A stretch of DNA of 32,181 nt. It comes from Sporosarcina sp. D27 (lineage in GTDB: Bacteria; Bacillota; Bacilli; Bacillales_A; Planococcaceae). Position 1 is the stretch's first letter, and every line of letters starts with the position of its first letter. This document shows, one piece after another, positions 14,819 to 22,664 of the stretch. The DNA lies in assembly GCF_000586555.1 (NCBI RefSeq), contig NZ_AZUC01000050.1, positions 1-32,181 on the forward strand, given 5' to 3'. Both the position numbers and the translations under genes were made by a program. The notes under the pieces are model-generated. The model was given only the letters and a program-made list of their open reading frames with translations, was not told the origin of the DNA and did not search any database.

Positions 14819-15490
14819 ATGCCAACATTGCAATCCTACATGGACCTTCATTTCAAAGAACTTACGTTAGCTCCTTCCTTGTTCTATTCGTGGTCCCCTG
14901 CAATCCGTTACGAAATCTCGGATCCATCAGTTTCTATTAATGAGCCGGTTGTAATCCAGCTAAAGCAAGCATTCCATCGCTCCATTACATTGTTTGACGA
15001 GGTGTTTAGTGGAACGGATGAGATGATGCTAATTACAGATGTCCACACGACTTTGTCAAATTCTTACCTTCGAAAGAGACCGTTAAATGTCTACTTAAAG
15101 TATGTCAAACAGCGTGATGTGTTAACTGAGTTGCGGCATGAAGTTATCCCGGATCCGTATGAAGAGGAAGAGGACCAACGTGTCATTCATCGATTTTCAC
15201 TGCTCTGTAAAAAGGGGGATATTCGTTATCAACAGCTGTTGCAGGCGATCTGTTATGAAGACTTTGCACACCCGTCAACGATATTGAAAAGTAATCCCTC
15301 GAGCGGTGTTGAAGTGTATTTCATCAATATTACTCGGGACATGATCTATCACCTCTACGACGATCGAGGCTGTGATATTTTAGCTGCGGATAAAAATGAT
15401 ATTCGATTGTTGTATGAGTCCTATAATGATTGGATTCTAGATTATGATCGGATAGCAATTGATGAAACCTTTTGTAATTCGGATGGATAA
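14819..15490 (+). CDS. DUF3885 domain-containing protein
   Basis: A 223-residue soluble protein whose C-terminal half carries the DUF3885 signature: VEVYFINITRDMIYHLYDDRGCDILAADKNDIRLLYESYNDWILDYDR (about 166-213). The function of the family is unknown. The N-terminal half (SLFYSWSPAIRYEI, then a Tyr/Arg-rich central part) also fits members of this family. No signal or membrane segment is present. The ATG lies ten bases after GGAAAGGAG. A promoter-to-terminator unit lies upstream and an intrinsic terminator closes the gene. Confidence 0.85.
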   Translation: MPTLQSYMDLHFKELTLAPSLFYSWSPAIRYEISDPSVSINEPVVIQLKQAFHRSITLFDEVFSGTDEMMLITDVHTTLSNSYLRKRPLNVYLKYVKQRDVLTELRHEVIPDPYEEEEDQRVIHRFSLLCKKGDIRYQQLLQAICYEDFAHPSTILKSNPSSGVEVYFINITRDMIYHLYDDRGCDILAADKNDIRLLYESYNDWILDYDRIAIDETFCNSDG

Positions 15491-15493
15491 CTG

Positions 15494-15528
15494 AGATCGC
15501 ACCTTTTATGAGGAGCGATCTTTTTTTC
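15494..15528 (+). terminator. Terminator of the DUF3885 gene
   Basis: AGATCGC and GCGATCT pair around a 14-base loop, followed immediately by a T7 run. Confidence 0.8.
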
Positions 15529-15653
15529 GTGACACAGACAGGTCTGTTTGTGTTTGGTGCATAATTTATTATTGGTATAATAGGCTAACTCATTTATTCT
15601 ACAATCCAGTGTTGCGAGGAGACCTATCTTATTAAACAGAAAGGGGACTACCT

Positions 15654-16712
15654 ATGGGATTCCGATTTCAAAAGCGTATTAAAATTGCACCAGGGGTTCG
15701 GTTGAACATTAGTAAAAGTGGAGTCAGTACATCTCTTGGTCGGCGTGGTGCGTCCATAACGGTAGGAAAACGAGGTGTTCGAGCAAATGTTGGGATTCCA
15801 GGGACGGGAATCTCGTACTCGGAGCAATTGACATCCAAACGATCCAAACGTCCTCAACATTCTGCTTCTCAAGTTGCTCCGGAGACTAAACCCGCTCATT
15901 CTGCGGAGGCTAAAGAAGTCGAGGCGTACACTAGTTATATCGATATGTTACTCTCCATTCATTTTGAAACGGTGCAGTCTGTGGATTGGGAATCAATCCT
16001 CCAGGAAGACTTGGACCAGCTTGCAGAACATGGACCAAACGCTGAGGTGGCGCGTCGCCAATTGGAGATGTACCAACCGACTTGGTTTGACCGTTTGTTC
16101 CGTAGAGAGGAAGCGAAGCGACGGGCACTGAGAGAGGAACTGAACAAGGCGGTTGAGCAGGACAAGGTAGTGCTTTCTGAAAAACGGGCGCTGTCTGAAC
16201 AGGCGTCACGGGTACTTGTGGGAGATGAAACCGCATGGCTAGAAGCGCTATCCACGAATCAGGCGTTCGATTCCATCGAGCAGTTCGGGAATACGGTCCA
16301 TGCCCAATTCCGAAACGGCGAGTTGTCGGTGTATGTAGAACTCGGCGAAGAGGAAGTCGTACCTACAGAAGTACTGTCGTTGACAGCGAAAGGTAATCTG
16401 TCCCGAAAGAAGATGGGAAAAACCAACTACTACGCCCTCTATCAGGATTACGTTTGCAGCTGCATCCTTGGTGCAGCACGCAACGTGTTCGCCATCTTGC
16501 CAGCTGAACAGGTGATTATAAATGTCTATGACCGTAGTCAGGCGGACGAACCACCGGTAAAAGGGTGTATTGCGTCCGTTCGCATTAGAAGGGACGAGTT
16601 GTCCGGAATGCTCTTTGAATTGCAGGATTCCTCTAGAACGATAGAAACTTTTGAGCACCACATGAACCATTTGAAGACCAAGGGATTCCGTTTAGTGGAA
16701 GAATTAGGGTGA
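15654..16712 (+). CDS. DUF4236 domain-containing protein
   Basis: A 352-residue protein opening with the DUF4236 motif MGFRFQKRIKIAPGVRLNISKSG and continuing SLGRRGASITVGKRGVRANVGIPGTGISY (to about 55), a small basic beta-rich domain of unknown function. Residues 60-200 are charged and helical. The C-terminal 130 residues form a second, unnamed domain (SVYVELGEEEVVPTEVLSLTAKGNLSRKK...VIINVYD). That same domain is the part kept in the remnant at 13711-14115. The ATG is preceded by AAAGGGGAC. The two copies only 1.5 kb apart, with arr and DUF3885 between, point to an old duplication or replacement. Confidence 0.88.
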   Translation: MGFRFQKRIKIAPGVRLNISKSGVSTSLGRRGASITVGKRGVRANVGIPGTGISYSEQLTSKRSKRPQHSASQVAPETKPAHSAEAKEVEAYTSYIDMLLSIHFETVQSVDWESILQEDLDQLAEHGPNAEVARRQLEMYQPTWFDRLFRREEAKRRALREELNKAVEQDKVVLSEKRALSEQASRVLVGDETAWLEALSTNQAFDSIEQFGNTVHAQFRNGELSVYVELGEEEVVPTEVLSLTAKGNLSRKKMGKTNYYALYQDYVCSCILGAARNVFAILPAEQVIINVYDRSQADEPPVKGCIASVRIRRDELSGMLFELQDSSRTIETFEHHMNHLKTKGFRLVEELG

Positions 16713-16775
16713 TAGATGAATCTGTCATTTATTCGCTCGTTTTAACAACTAAAATATAAGGTAGGAGGGTGCAAG

Positions 16776-17129
16776 ATGACTAAGCATAGAATCTTTACGA
16801 CAAGTTTTGCAAGTGTCTATCCCCATTACGTTACGAAGGCGGAAAGAAAAGGACGTACGAAAGAAGAAGTCGATGAAATTATTTGCTGGCTAACAGGCTA
16901 TCAACAGGAAGAGCTGGAAGCCCAAATAGAAAAAAAGACTGATTTTGAGACGTTCTTTGCGGAAGCTCCCCAGATGAATACGGCACGAACACTGATTAAA
17001 GGTGTGATCTGCGGCATTCGAGTGGAAGACATTGAAGAGCCACTGATGCAGGAAATCCGTTATTTGGATAAACTAATCGACGAATTAGCAAAAGGTAAAG
17101 CGATGGAGAAAATTTTGAGGAAGCCCTGA
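16776..17129 (+). CDS. DUF2200 family protein
   Basis: A 117-residue protein matching the DUF2200 family over its whole length: [39 protein letters not shown] at the start, FFAEAPQMN in the centre and [33 protein letters not shown] at the end. Function is unknown. AGGAGGG sits at ideal spacing before the ATG. It follows the DUF4236 gene by 63 bases with no clear terminator between, so cotranscription is possible. Confidence 0.9.
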   Translation: MTKHRIFTTSFASVYPHYVTKAERKGRTKEEVDEIICWLTGYQQEELEAQIEKKTDFETFFAEAPQMNTARTLIKGVICGIRVEDIEEPLMQEIRYLDKLIDELAKGKAMEKILRKP

Positions 17130-17291
17130 TTAAGTTTTTGTTTTTTATCAGTGTAGGGGCATGAACGTACAACTACGACGCTGCTCCAAAAGGAATAGTT
17201 AACAGTTTTATCTGTCTTTTCTGTCGACTATGTTCAGCTTTTATTGTAAGCTTGAATCATTGAGAACTAAACAGACAGAGGGGGAAATGAG

Positions 17292-17768
17292 ATGGCGGAG
17301 GTAAGTAAACAAGCCGAGGCATTTCAGCAAAAGCTGAAGGGAATGGGAAGCGCTCGAGAGGTAAAAGAGCTACCGGACAGTGCCCGGACAGCACAAGAAG
17401 CGGCTGATGCAATTGGCTGTGAAATCGCGCAGATTGCAAAATCGATTCTTTTCAAATTACAACAATCCGGAGAGCCGCTATTGGTGATTGCGAGTGGCAC
17501 AAATCGGATTGACGAACAAAAAGTCCTGCAACATACAGGAGATGCACCGGGTAAGGCAGATGCAAAATTTGTTCGTGAGCACACAGGCTATGTAATCGGT
17601 GGAGTTCCGCCTATGGGACATGCCGAACCAATTCGTACACTGATTGATAAGGATCTTTTGCAGTATGATACGATCTGGGCGGCCGCGGGTCATCCGAAAG
17701 CTGTTTTTGAGCTAACGCCTGAAGAGTTAACGCAACTCACTCAAGCAGATGTTGTCCAAGTGTGTTGA
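17292..17768 (+). CDS. YbaK/EbsC family Cys-tRNA(Pro)/aminoacyl-tRNA deacylase
   Basis: A 158-residue trans-editing type protein that removes mischarged amino acids from tRNA. The conserved catalytic lysine is K50 in GCEIAQIAKSILFKL. Other family landmarks are LLVIASGTNRIDEQKV, the GKADAKFVREHTGYVIGGVPPMGH stretch (binding loop) and WAAAGHPKAVFELTPEEL near the C-terminus. The exact mischarged substrate cannot be read from the sequence. The ATG follows GGGGGAAATGAG. It appears monocistronic; I see no convincing terminator in the 230 bases before tlp. Confidence 0.92.
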   Translation: MAEVSKQAEAFQQKLKGMGSAREVKELPDSARTAQEAADAIGCEIAQIAKSILFKLQQSGEPLLVIASGTNRIDEQKVLQHTGDAPGKADAKFVREHTGYVIGGVPPMGHAEPIRTLIDKDLLQYDTIWAAAGHPKAVFELTPEELTQLTQADVVQVC

Positions 17769-18001
17769 AGGAGTTCAGGTTGCCTGTGTGACACGATTTC
17801 AATCTATTGGATGTAGGTGTTTGTATGAAGGAAAAATCGTCTTTAACAGGGATTATCACTTTTACTTGTTAACGAATCTGTCCAGTTGTATTTCAATAGT
17901 TCCTTTCACATGTTTTCTACCGAAACCCATTAGTAATAATTGTATCCAATTAGGGAAGACTATCCTCTGTATCATGATCTATGAGTGAAGGAGGATGTCT
18001 G

Positions 18002-18220
18002 ATGGCGAAAAACTTTCCGAAACCGAATGATCCTGCGGATAATGTAGAGCGATTGAAAAAAACGATTGGTAATATGGAAGCGGCCGAGGAAGCGATGTAT
18101 TTTGCAGAAGGTAAAGAGCGTGCTCAAATTAAAGCGAAAAACGACCGACGTGCAGAAAGCATTGAAGATTTGAAGGAAGAAATAGCAACAGAAAACAAAT
18201 CTCGTAATAAGAAGTATTGA
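18002..18220 (+). CDS. tlp: Small acid-soluble spore protein Tlp
   Basis: A 72-residue Tlp (thioredoxin-like) spore protein, made in the forespore in Bacillus. Its sequence fits the family closely: KPNDPADNVERLKKTIGNMEAAEEAMYFAEGKERAQIKAKNDRRAESI. It is hydrophilic and helical throughout. The start chosen is the ATG at 18002, eight bases after AAGGAGGA; an in-frame ATG seven codons earlier is too close to have that site. This is the main evidence that the organism forms endospores. I could not identify a confident sigma-G promoter. Confidence 0.93.
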   Translation: MAKNFPKPNDPADNVERLKKTIGNMEAAEEAMYFAEGKERAQIKAKNDRRAESIEDLKEEIATENKSRNKKY

Positions 18221-18244
18221 TACGTCATTTTCACTAGTGACGTA

Positions 18245-18300
18245 CAGGTTTAACTGAACAGAGTCTAATCCCGTTGCGACCTATGCCGCGGGATTTTTTT
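18245..18300 (+). repeat. tlp terminator repeat, copy A (with intrinsic terminator)
   Basis: Contains the terminator AATCCCG / CGGGATT plus T7 at 18267-18300. The whole 55-base segment, from CAGGTTTAACTGAACA to the T-run, recurs with about eight differences at 20567-20620. The two copies flank the nitroreductase-MarR-ABM cassette. Confidence 0.75.
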
Positions 18301-18594
18301 GCATTATGTAGAATTCCTATATAACACACAACTCAAACTCATTTCGAAATAGTGTCCGGATTGTTCAGCCTCGACTTGATCTATTTATAAATAAATACGG
18401 AAGTTGAATAGGAGGCATTACTACATACGGAAACCCAAGCACTGCACGAACGGAATTAACAGGAATATAGCGAGGAGTTTTTAAGATGTTACTACTAGTC
18501 AAGTGCATGTTTTGAGTGGAGTTGCTTTTTCTTTGTTAAATTTTGGCGAATCAATCTTAGGAGTTGCATATTTCTCAAATTCATATTATATTAT
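18301..18594. other. Gap with no supported gene
   Basis: About 290 AT-rich bases. One frame reads LSGVAFSLLNFGESILGVAYFSNS between stops (around 18510-18590). This could be a scrap of a membrane protein gene, but no start, ribosome site or recognisable family supports it. Nothing else is visible. Confidence 0.4.
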
Positions 18595-18636
18595 TTGACG
18601 AAGCAATCATTGATGTATCAAACATTGTTTCGTCAA
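18595..18636. promoter_or_regulatory. Triple tandem operator upstream of the nitroreductase gene
   Basis: Three 12-base pseudo-palindromes start exactly 15 bases apart: TTGACGAAGCAA (18595), TTGATGTATCAA (18610) and TTGTTTCGTCAA (18625). The shared form is TTGA-N4-TCAA. The first and third also pair with each other as one 13-base inverted repeat. The same motif, again with 15-base spacing, lies before the marR gene, so the adjacent MarR protein is the likely ligand. Confidence 0.7.
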
Positions 18637-18669
18637 TTAATTTGAAGTGAGAAGAGGAGCTTTTTCATT

Positions 18670-19308
18670 ATGCAAAAACATCAAAAAACGAATAATTTCA
18701 ATGAAATATTAAATGGACGTCGTTCCATCAAAGAATATGATCTTACGGTTAAAATCAGCCGTGAAGAAATGAGTGAAATTATCACTCAAGCTTCAAAAGC
18801 CCCATCGTCAATTAATATGCAACCTTGGAGATTTCTTGTGATTGACAGTGAGGAAGGGAAAGCAAAATTGGCCCCTCTTTCCAGATTCAACAAGGATAAA
18901 GTCTTGAGCTCATCCGCAGTAATCGCTGTATTCGCAGACTTAAATAATTTTGAGTATGCCGAAGAAATTTATGGCAAAGCAGTTGAACTTGGATATATGC
19001 CTCAGGAAGTTAAAGAATTTCAATTGAATGCCTTTAAACCGATTTATGAAAAGATGTCAGATGAACAAATGAAAGATACCATTATGCTGGATGCTGGTCT
19101 TGTCTCAATGCAACTTATGCTCGTAGCCCGTGCTTACGGATATGATACAAATCCTATCGGTGGTTATGAAAAAGACCAGATTGCTGAGGCCTTTGATCTG
19201 GAGAAAGAACGTTATATGCCAGTTATGCTAATCACCATAGGTAAAGCCCTCAATGAAGGTTTTCAATCGTATCGTTTGCCAGTCGATACAACTACAAAAT
19301 GGAGATAA
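18670..19308 (+). CDS. Nitroreductase family protein (MhqN/YodC-like)
   Basis: FMN-dependent NAD(P)H oxidoreductase of 212 residues, acting in the cytosol on nitro compounds or quinones. It has GRRSIKEYD (16-24) with the flavin-phosphate-binding Arg pair and Ser, SKAPSSINMQPWRFLVI (41-57), and IGGYEKDQIAEAFDL late in the chain. The type resembles the Bacillus enzymes induced by quinones through MarR-type repressors. GAGGAGC precedes the ATG. Codon choice is AT-rich compared with cobT or the sigma operon. The triple operator just upstream and the MarR gene downstream indicate repression relieved by a toxic aromatic or electrophile. Confidence 0.9.
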   Translation: MQKHQKTNNFNEILNGRRSIKEYDLTVKISREEMSEIITQASKAPSSINMQPWRFLVIDSEEGKAKLAPLSRFNKDKVLSSSAVIAVFADLNNFEYAEEIYGKAVELGYMPQEVKEFQLNAFKPIYEKMSDEQMKDTIMLDAGLVSMQLMLVARAYGYDTNPIGGYEKDQIAEAFDLEKERYMPVMLITIGKALNEGFQSYRLPVDTTTKWR

Positions 19309-19417
19309 GATAGCATCTATTGAATTTAACTCAGTATGTGTTATTTAGTTTTACAACAATTAAATTTAGGTTAGTGATTATTTTGGTTGTATGTTAGATA
19401 TTTTTGCACTATATTTA

Positions 19418-19444
19418 TTGATAGGTCAATTATTGAGAAGTCAA
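19418..19444. promoter_or_regulatory. Tandem MarR-type operators upstream of marR
   Basis: TTGATAGGTCAA (19418-19429) and TTGAGAAGTCAA (19433-19444) are 15 bases apart. Both match TTGA-N4-TCAA, the motif in front of the nitroreductase gene. The bases right after the second site (TTAATT) also match those after the third nitroreductase site. Confidence 0.7.
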
Positions 19445-19467
19445 TTAATTGTAGACACTCTTATAGG

Positions 19468-19496
19468 TTGACCTCATAAATTATTTTGGAGGTCAA
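19468..19496. promoter_or_regulatory. Inverted repeat overlapping the marR ribosome binding site
   Basis: TTGACCTC and GAGGTCAA are perfect 8-base arms separated by 13 bases. The right arm includes the GGAGG ribosome site of marR (19488-19492). It could be a further operator for autoregulation, or an mRNA stem that hides the ribosome site. Confidence 0.6.
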
Positions 19497-19499
19497 TTG

Positions 19500-19928
19500 A
19501 TGAGATGTTCACTATCAAATCAGGAACAAATCTTACGTCTGCTTAATGGACTTAATAATCAAATCAGCCCTAAATTTGAACGGTGTACAGGCATTAGCGC
19601 ATCACGCTATGAATTGCTACACCAGCTTTATGAAACCGAAGAAATTACTCAATCCACCCTACAAAAAGCTGTTAATATCGATAGTGGTGCCATTACTCGT
19701 CATCTAAAACAACTTGAGGCAAATGGCATGGTGACAAGACGAAGAAACCCTAGCGATAATCGAGTGATATTTGTTCGCCTTACCGAGGAAGGACGTAAAC
19801 AAATTGTGGGTTACAAGAAAGAAAAGGTTAGTTTTGTGAAACAAATGCTTCATGATTTTAACCCAGAAGAATTAGAATCCCTATCAGATATGCTTAATCG
19901 CATGCAAAACAATATCGTTGACTACTAA
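19500..19928 (+). CDS. MarR family transcriptional regulator
   Basis: A 142-residue winged-helix repressor. The DNA-binding core spans about 30-100: SRYELLHQLYETEEITQSTLQKAVNIDSGAITRHLKQLEANGMVTRRRNPSDNRVIFVRLTEEG, with the recognition helix at SGAITRHLKQLE and the wing at RRNPSDNR. The flanking helices form the dimer. The start chosen is the ATG at 19500, seven bases after GGAGG; a TTG one codon earlier is possible. Conserved operators before this gene and the nitroreductase gene point to local autoregulation. A single Cys near each end of the N-terminal region (C3 and C28 in the ATG-start numbering) might allow thiol-based sensing, but this is speculation. Confidence 0.92.
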   Translation: MRCSLSNQEQILRLLNGLNNQISPKFERCTGISASRYELLHQLYETEEITQSTLQKAVNIDSGAITRHLKQLEANGMVTRRRNPSDNRVIFVRLTEEGRKQIVGYKKEKVSFVKQMLHDFNPEELESLSDMLNRMQNNIVDY

Positions 19929-20004
19929 AAGTTTTGAAAAAGAACTGGATATTATTATGCATAAGCCTCTAGTTCAATAAATCTAATTAAAAGGATGGAT
20001 AACT

Positions 20005-20301
20005 ATGATTATTATTCACGCACACCTTCAAGTAAAACCGGATCAAGAACAAGCATTCTTGGAAGAAGTCAAAACACTTCTTGCAGCATCAAGAGCTGAA
20101 GAAGGTAACAGTAGCTATGATTTGTTGAAATCTACGGAACAAGATTGCCATTATACAATGGTTGAAATTTGGAACGATATCGAAGCTACTACAGCCCATA
20201 ATACAAGTGAGCATTTCACTGCTTTTGTTCAAAAAGCGCCAACTTACTTGGCTGCACCAATGGACCTTAAAGTATTCAGTGGAGAACCTGTAAAAGCATA
20301 A
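20005..20301 (+). CDS. Antibiotic biosynthesis monooxygenase (ABM/YgiN-like)
   Basis: A 98-residue dimeric ferredoxin-fold ABM protein. It matches YgiN-type quinol monooxygenases: MIIIHAHLQVKPDQEQAFLEEVKTLLAASRAEEGNSSYDLLKS, then YTMVEIWNDIEATTAHNTSEHFTAF. The His-containing helix and the E-x-W strand line the active site in the family. GGATGG lies eight bases before the ATG. It follows marR by 76 bases without a terminator, so the two are probably cotranscribed, and a hairpin ends the unit. With the nitroreductase and MarR it forms a likely quinone or aromatic detoxification set. Confidence 0.88.
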   Translation: MIIIHAHLQVKPDQEQAFLEEVKTLLAASRAEEGNSSYDLLKSTEQDCHYTMVEIWNDIEATTAHNTSEHFTAFVQKAPTYLAAPMDLKVFSGEPVKA

Positions 20302-20324
20302 TTTCTATTTTAAATAGCAAACAT

Positions 20325-20352
20325 CCCAAGGAGTTCATTCTTGGGTTTTTCT
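20325..20352 (+). terminator. Terminator after the ABM gene
   Basis: CCCAAG and CTTGGG pair around a nine-base loop and run into T5C. It closes the MarR-ABM unit. Confidence 0.75.
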
Positions 20353-20566
20353 TATGCACATTTACACCCACAAGTAATAACATAGGTATTAACATCTAAA
20401 AGAGCTCAATGACTAGGCTATTGAGATTGGTTCGTGTTTCAAGTAACGTGCGATCTGTTTTATTCACGGTGTTCCAATGTGTCCTGTTGAAATCGACATC
20501 GACTCTCTATATAGAGTTGATAGGACAAAAAGTGGAGAGGCGTCCATTATAATTTTTTACGGCCAG
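20353..20566. other. Gap with no supported gene
   Basis: Between the ABM terminator and the second copy of the tlp terminator repeat there is no coding sequence that I can support. The one visible structure is the 12-base palindrome CTCTATATAGAG at 20505-20516. Confidence 0.5.
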
Positions 20567-20620
20567 CAGGTTTAATTGAACAAAAGCTAATCCCGTTGCG
20601 ACATATGCTGCGGGATTTTT
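20567..20620 (+). repeat. tlp terminator repeat, copy B
   Basis: A 54-base segment from CAGGTTTAATTGAACA to CGGGATTTTT matches 18245-18300 with about eight differences, including the complete terminator stem (AATCCCG/CGGGATT). There is no tlp-like coding sequence before it, so this is a stranded copy. It marks the right side of the nitroreductase-MarR-ABM segment. Confidence 0.75.
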
Positions 20621-20749
20621 GTATGTACAGCCAACAATGGAGCCAACTATGCTAAACTATCAGAATAATACGAGGAGAATTTATTCGTTTTAGTAGATCT
20701 TTTATATCCAAGGAGAACTAGCCAATTCAAAATAGAAAGGGAGAGCGTT

Positions 20750-21274
20750 ATGGAGCCAAAAAGGAAAGTGGAGGTACTTCCTTACTCGTCAACATGGCTA
20801 CCTGCATTTCAAAAAGAAGCGGATACGTTACGAAATATTTTTGGTTCTGAGCTACTAGAAGTGCATCATATCGGCAGTACAGCAGTGGTTGGATTGTCTG
20901 CTAAGCCAGTGATTGACCTTCTGCTCGTTGTTCGCTCGATTTCACGTGTAGATGAATGGAATGAAGCGATGCGTGGAATTGGGTATGAAGCTAAAGGTGA
21001 AAACGGTATCGCAGGAAGACGTTACTTTCAAAAGGGGGGCAATGCGAGGAGTCACCACGTTCACGTCTTTGAAGAAGGAAGTCCTGCCATTGTTCGTCAT
21101 CTTGTGTTTCGAGATTTTTTAAGAGTGCATCCTGCTCGCGCGCTGGAATATGGAGAGTTGAAAACACGATTAGCTGAACAGTATCCGTATGATATTGAGA
21201 AGTATATAGAAGGGAAATCAGAATTAATCCGGCGAATTGAATGTGATGCTCTTCAATGGTCCCGAAAATGTTAG
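20750..21274 (+). CDS. GrpB family (UPF0157) nucleotidyltransferase-fold protein
   Basis: A 174-residue member of the GrpB/UPF0157 family, which has the minimal nucleotidyltransferase fold. The signature is HHIGSTAVVGLSAKPVIDLLLVV (39-61), where GS and Asp56 correspond to the polymerase-beta-type motif. RYFQKGG...HHVHVFEEGS (about 87-107) and FRDFLRVHPARALEYGELKTRLAEQYP are also typical. The cellular substrate is unknown. The ATG is preceded by AAAGGGAGAG. The stop is 50 bases before cobT with no terminator between, so the two may share a transcript, though no functional link is evident. Confidence 0.9.
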   Translation: MEPKRKVEVLPYSSTWLPAFQKEADTLRNIFGSELLEVHHIGSTAVVGLSAKPVIDLLLVVRSISRVDEWNEAMRGIGYEAKGENGIAGRRYFQKGGNARSHHVHVFEEGSPAIVRHLVFRDFLRVHPARALEYGELKTRLAEQYPYDIEKYIEGKSELIRRIECDALQWSRKC

Positions 21275-21324
21275 ATTCTGAATCAGTCAGACACTATTCA
21301 CTATGTCAAGGAGGAGAATGGAAA

Positions 21325-22374
21325 ATGAGAGTGCTAGAACAGACCATACATAAGATTGGAAAATTGGATGAGGAGATAATGGATAGGGCAAGGGAACGTG
21401 TAAACAATCTGATCAAACCCCCTAATAGCTTAGGAAGACTCGAAGAGATTGCCGTACAATTAGCAGGCATCACTAAAGAACTTACCCCTTCAGTCGATCG
21501 GAAAGCGATTATTACTATGGCTGCTGATCATGGTGTATACGATGAGGGCATTTCAAGTAATCCTCAAGAGGTCACGTTAGCCCAGACCTTGCTCTTTCAA
21601 AAAGGATTAACGGGTGTATGCGCAATAGGTAGGGTTTCCGGGGCAAAAATTATTGCAGTAGATATCGGAATCAAAGGAAATCTTCCTGAAGCTGCAGGCG
21701 TGATCAAAAGGAAAGTTAAACATGGAACAGATAATATGTTGAAAGGTCCTGCAATGACTAGAGAGGAAGCGATCCAATCGATCGAGGTTGGTATAGAGAT
21801 GGCCAATCAGGAAGCGAAAAATGGAATCCAATTGCTTGGAACAGGCGAGATGGGGATTGGCAACACCACTCCTAGTACGGCTATTTTGTCTGTTCTTAAA
21901 AATTGCGACCCTTTAGAGATTACGGGAAAAGGGGCAGGTGTGGGACCAGGAGGAATTGAGCACAAAGCAGCGGTCATTAGGAAAGCCATTACGAAAAATA
22001 AGCCAAATCCGAATGATGGAATCGATGTTCTGGCCAAGGTGGGTGGGGTGGAAATCGGTGGTATGGCAGGAGTGATGCTTGGGGCAGCTGCAAATCGGAT
22101 TCCTGTCGTGATAGATGGCTATATTTCCACAGTGGCGGCGCTGATAGCGGCATCTATTGAGCCAAAAGCCAAGGAATATTTCTTAGCCTCCCATGCTTCT
22201 GCTGAACCAGGCGGGCGACTGGCAAGTGAACTGTTAGGAATCGAACCGATGTTAACTATGGATATGTGCTTGGGTGAAGGTTCTGGAGCTGCTTTAGCCT
22301 TCCCAATTATTGAATCGGCTGCTAGCATGATCAAACATATGGCTACTTTTTCGGAAGTAGGCATGGAAATTTAG
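21325..22374 (+). CDS. cobT: Nicotinate-nucleotide--dimethylbenzimidazole phosphoribosyltransferase CobT
   Basis: A cytosolic enzyme that transfers phosphoribose from nicotinate mononucleotide to dimethylbenzimidazole, making alpha-ribazole phosphate for the lower ligand of cobalamin. At 349 residues it is full length. Landmarks are KPPNSLGRLEEIA near the N-terminus, MAADHGVYDEGIS, LLGTGEMGIGNTTPSTA, GPGGIEHK, and the C-terminal MDMCLGEGSGAAL with catalytic E318. The start chosen is the ATG at 21325, eight bases after AAGGAGGAG; 23 extra in-frame codons upstream overlap the GrpB gene and have no ribosome site. No other cob genes and no cobalamin riboswitch are visible, so it is likely used for corrinoid remodelling or belongs to a pathway located elsewhere. 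Confidence 0.95.
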   Translation: MRVLEQTIHKIGKLDEEIMDRARERVNNLIKPPNSLGRLEEIAVQLAGITKELTPSVDRKAIITMAADHGVYDEGISSNPQEVTLAQTLLFQKGLTGVCAIGRVSGAKIIAVDIGIKGNLPEAAGVIKRKVKHGTDNMLKGPAMTREEAIQSIEVGIEMANQEAKNGIQLLGTGEMGIGNTTPSTAILSVLKNCDPLEITGKGAGVGPGGIEHKAAVIRKAITKNKPNPNDGIDVLAKVGGVEIGGMAGVMLGAAANRIPVVIDGYISTVAALIAASIEPKAKEYFLASHASAEPGGRLASELLGIEPMLTMDMCLGEGSGAALAFPIIESAASMIKHMATFSEVGMEI

Positions 22375-22664
22375 TCTCTACCATGCTTTAATGACCGATG
22401 TTGTCCACATTAGTGAGTATAGAATGTGTCTCTCGAACGAATGAATGAAAGTTTCTATTGTTAGATAGCTAATTCCTAGTGAAAAGTCTGAACGGCGTTT
22501 TTAGTACGAGTCTTTATTTCGTTTCAAATGCTATGTGATTGCTAGTAAGGGATAGTACTGGAGAATGGAGAAGACTATTGGAATGTTCAAGATAAGCAAC
22601 AATTAGTTTAGGTTAAAAGTCTGTGTCATGATGCAGTACCACTATATTAAAAGGAGAAGCACTT

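Noticed and set aside
14758..14940. 60-codon frame starting after a GAGGTAGG site before the DUF3885 gene
   Set aside because: It runs out of frame through the start of the DUF3885 gene and has no family resemblance; the ribosome site may be chance.
18500..18595. Frame encoding a hydrophobic stretch and a 9-codon ATG frame upstream of the nitroreductase gene
   Set aside because: Too short, no conserved family seen, and it may be either a scrap or chance. Noted only in the gap entry.
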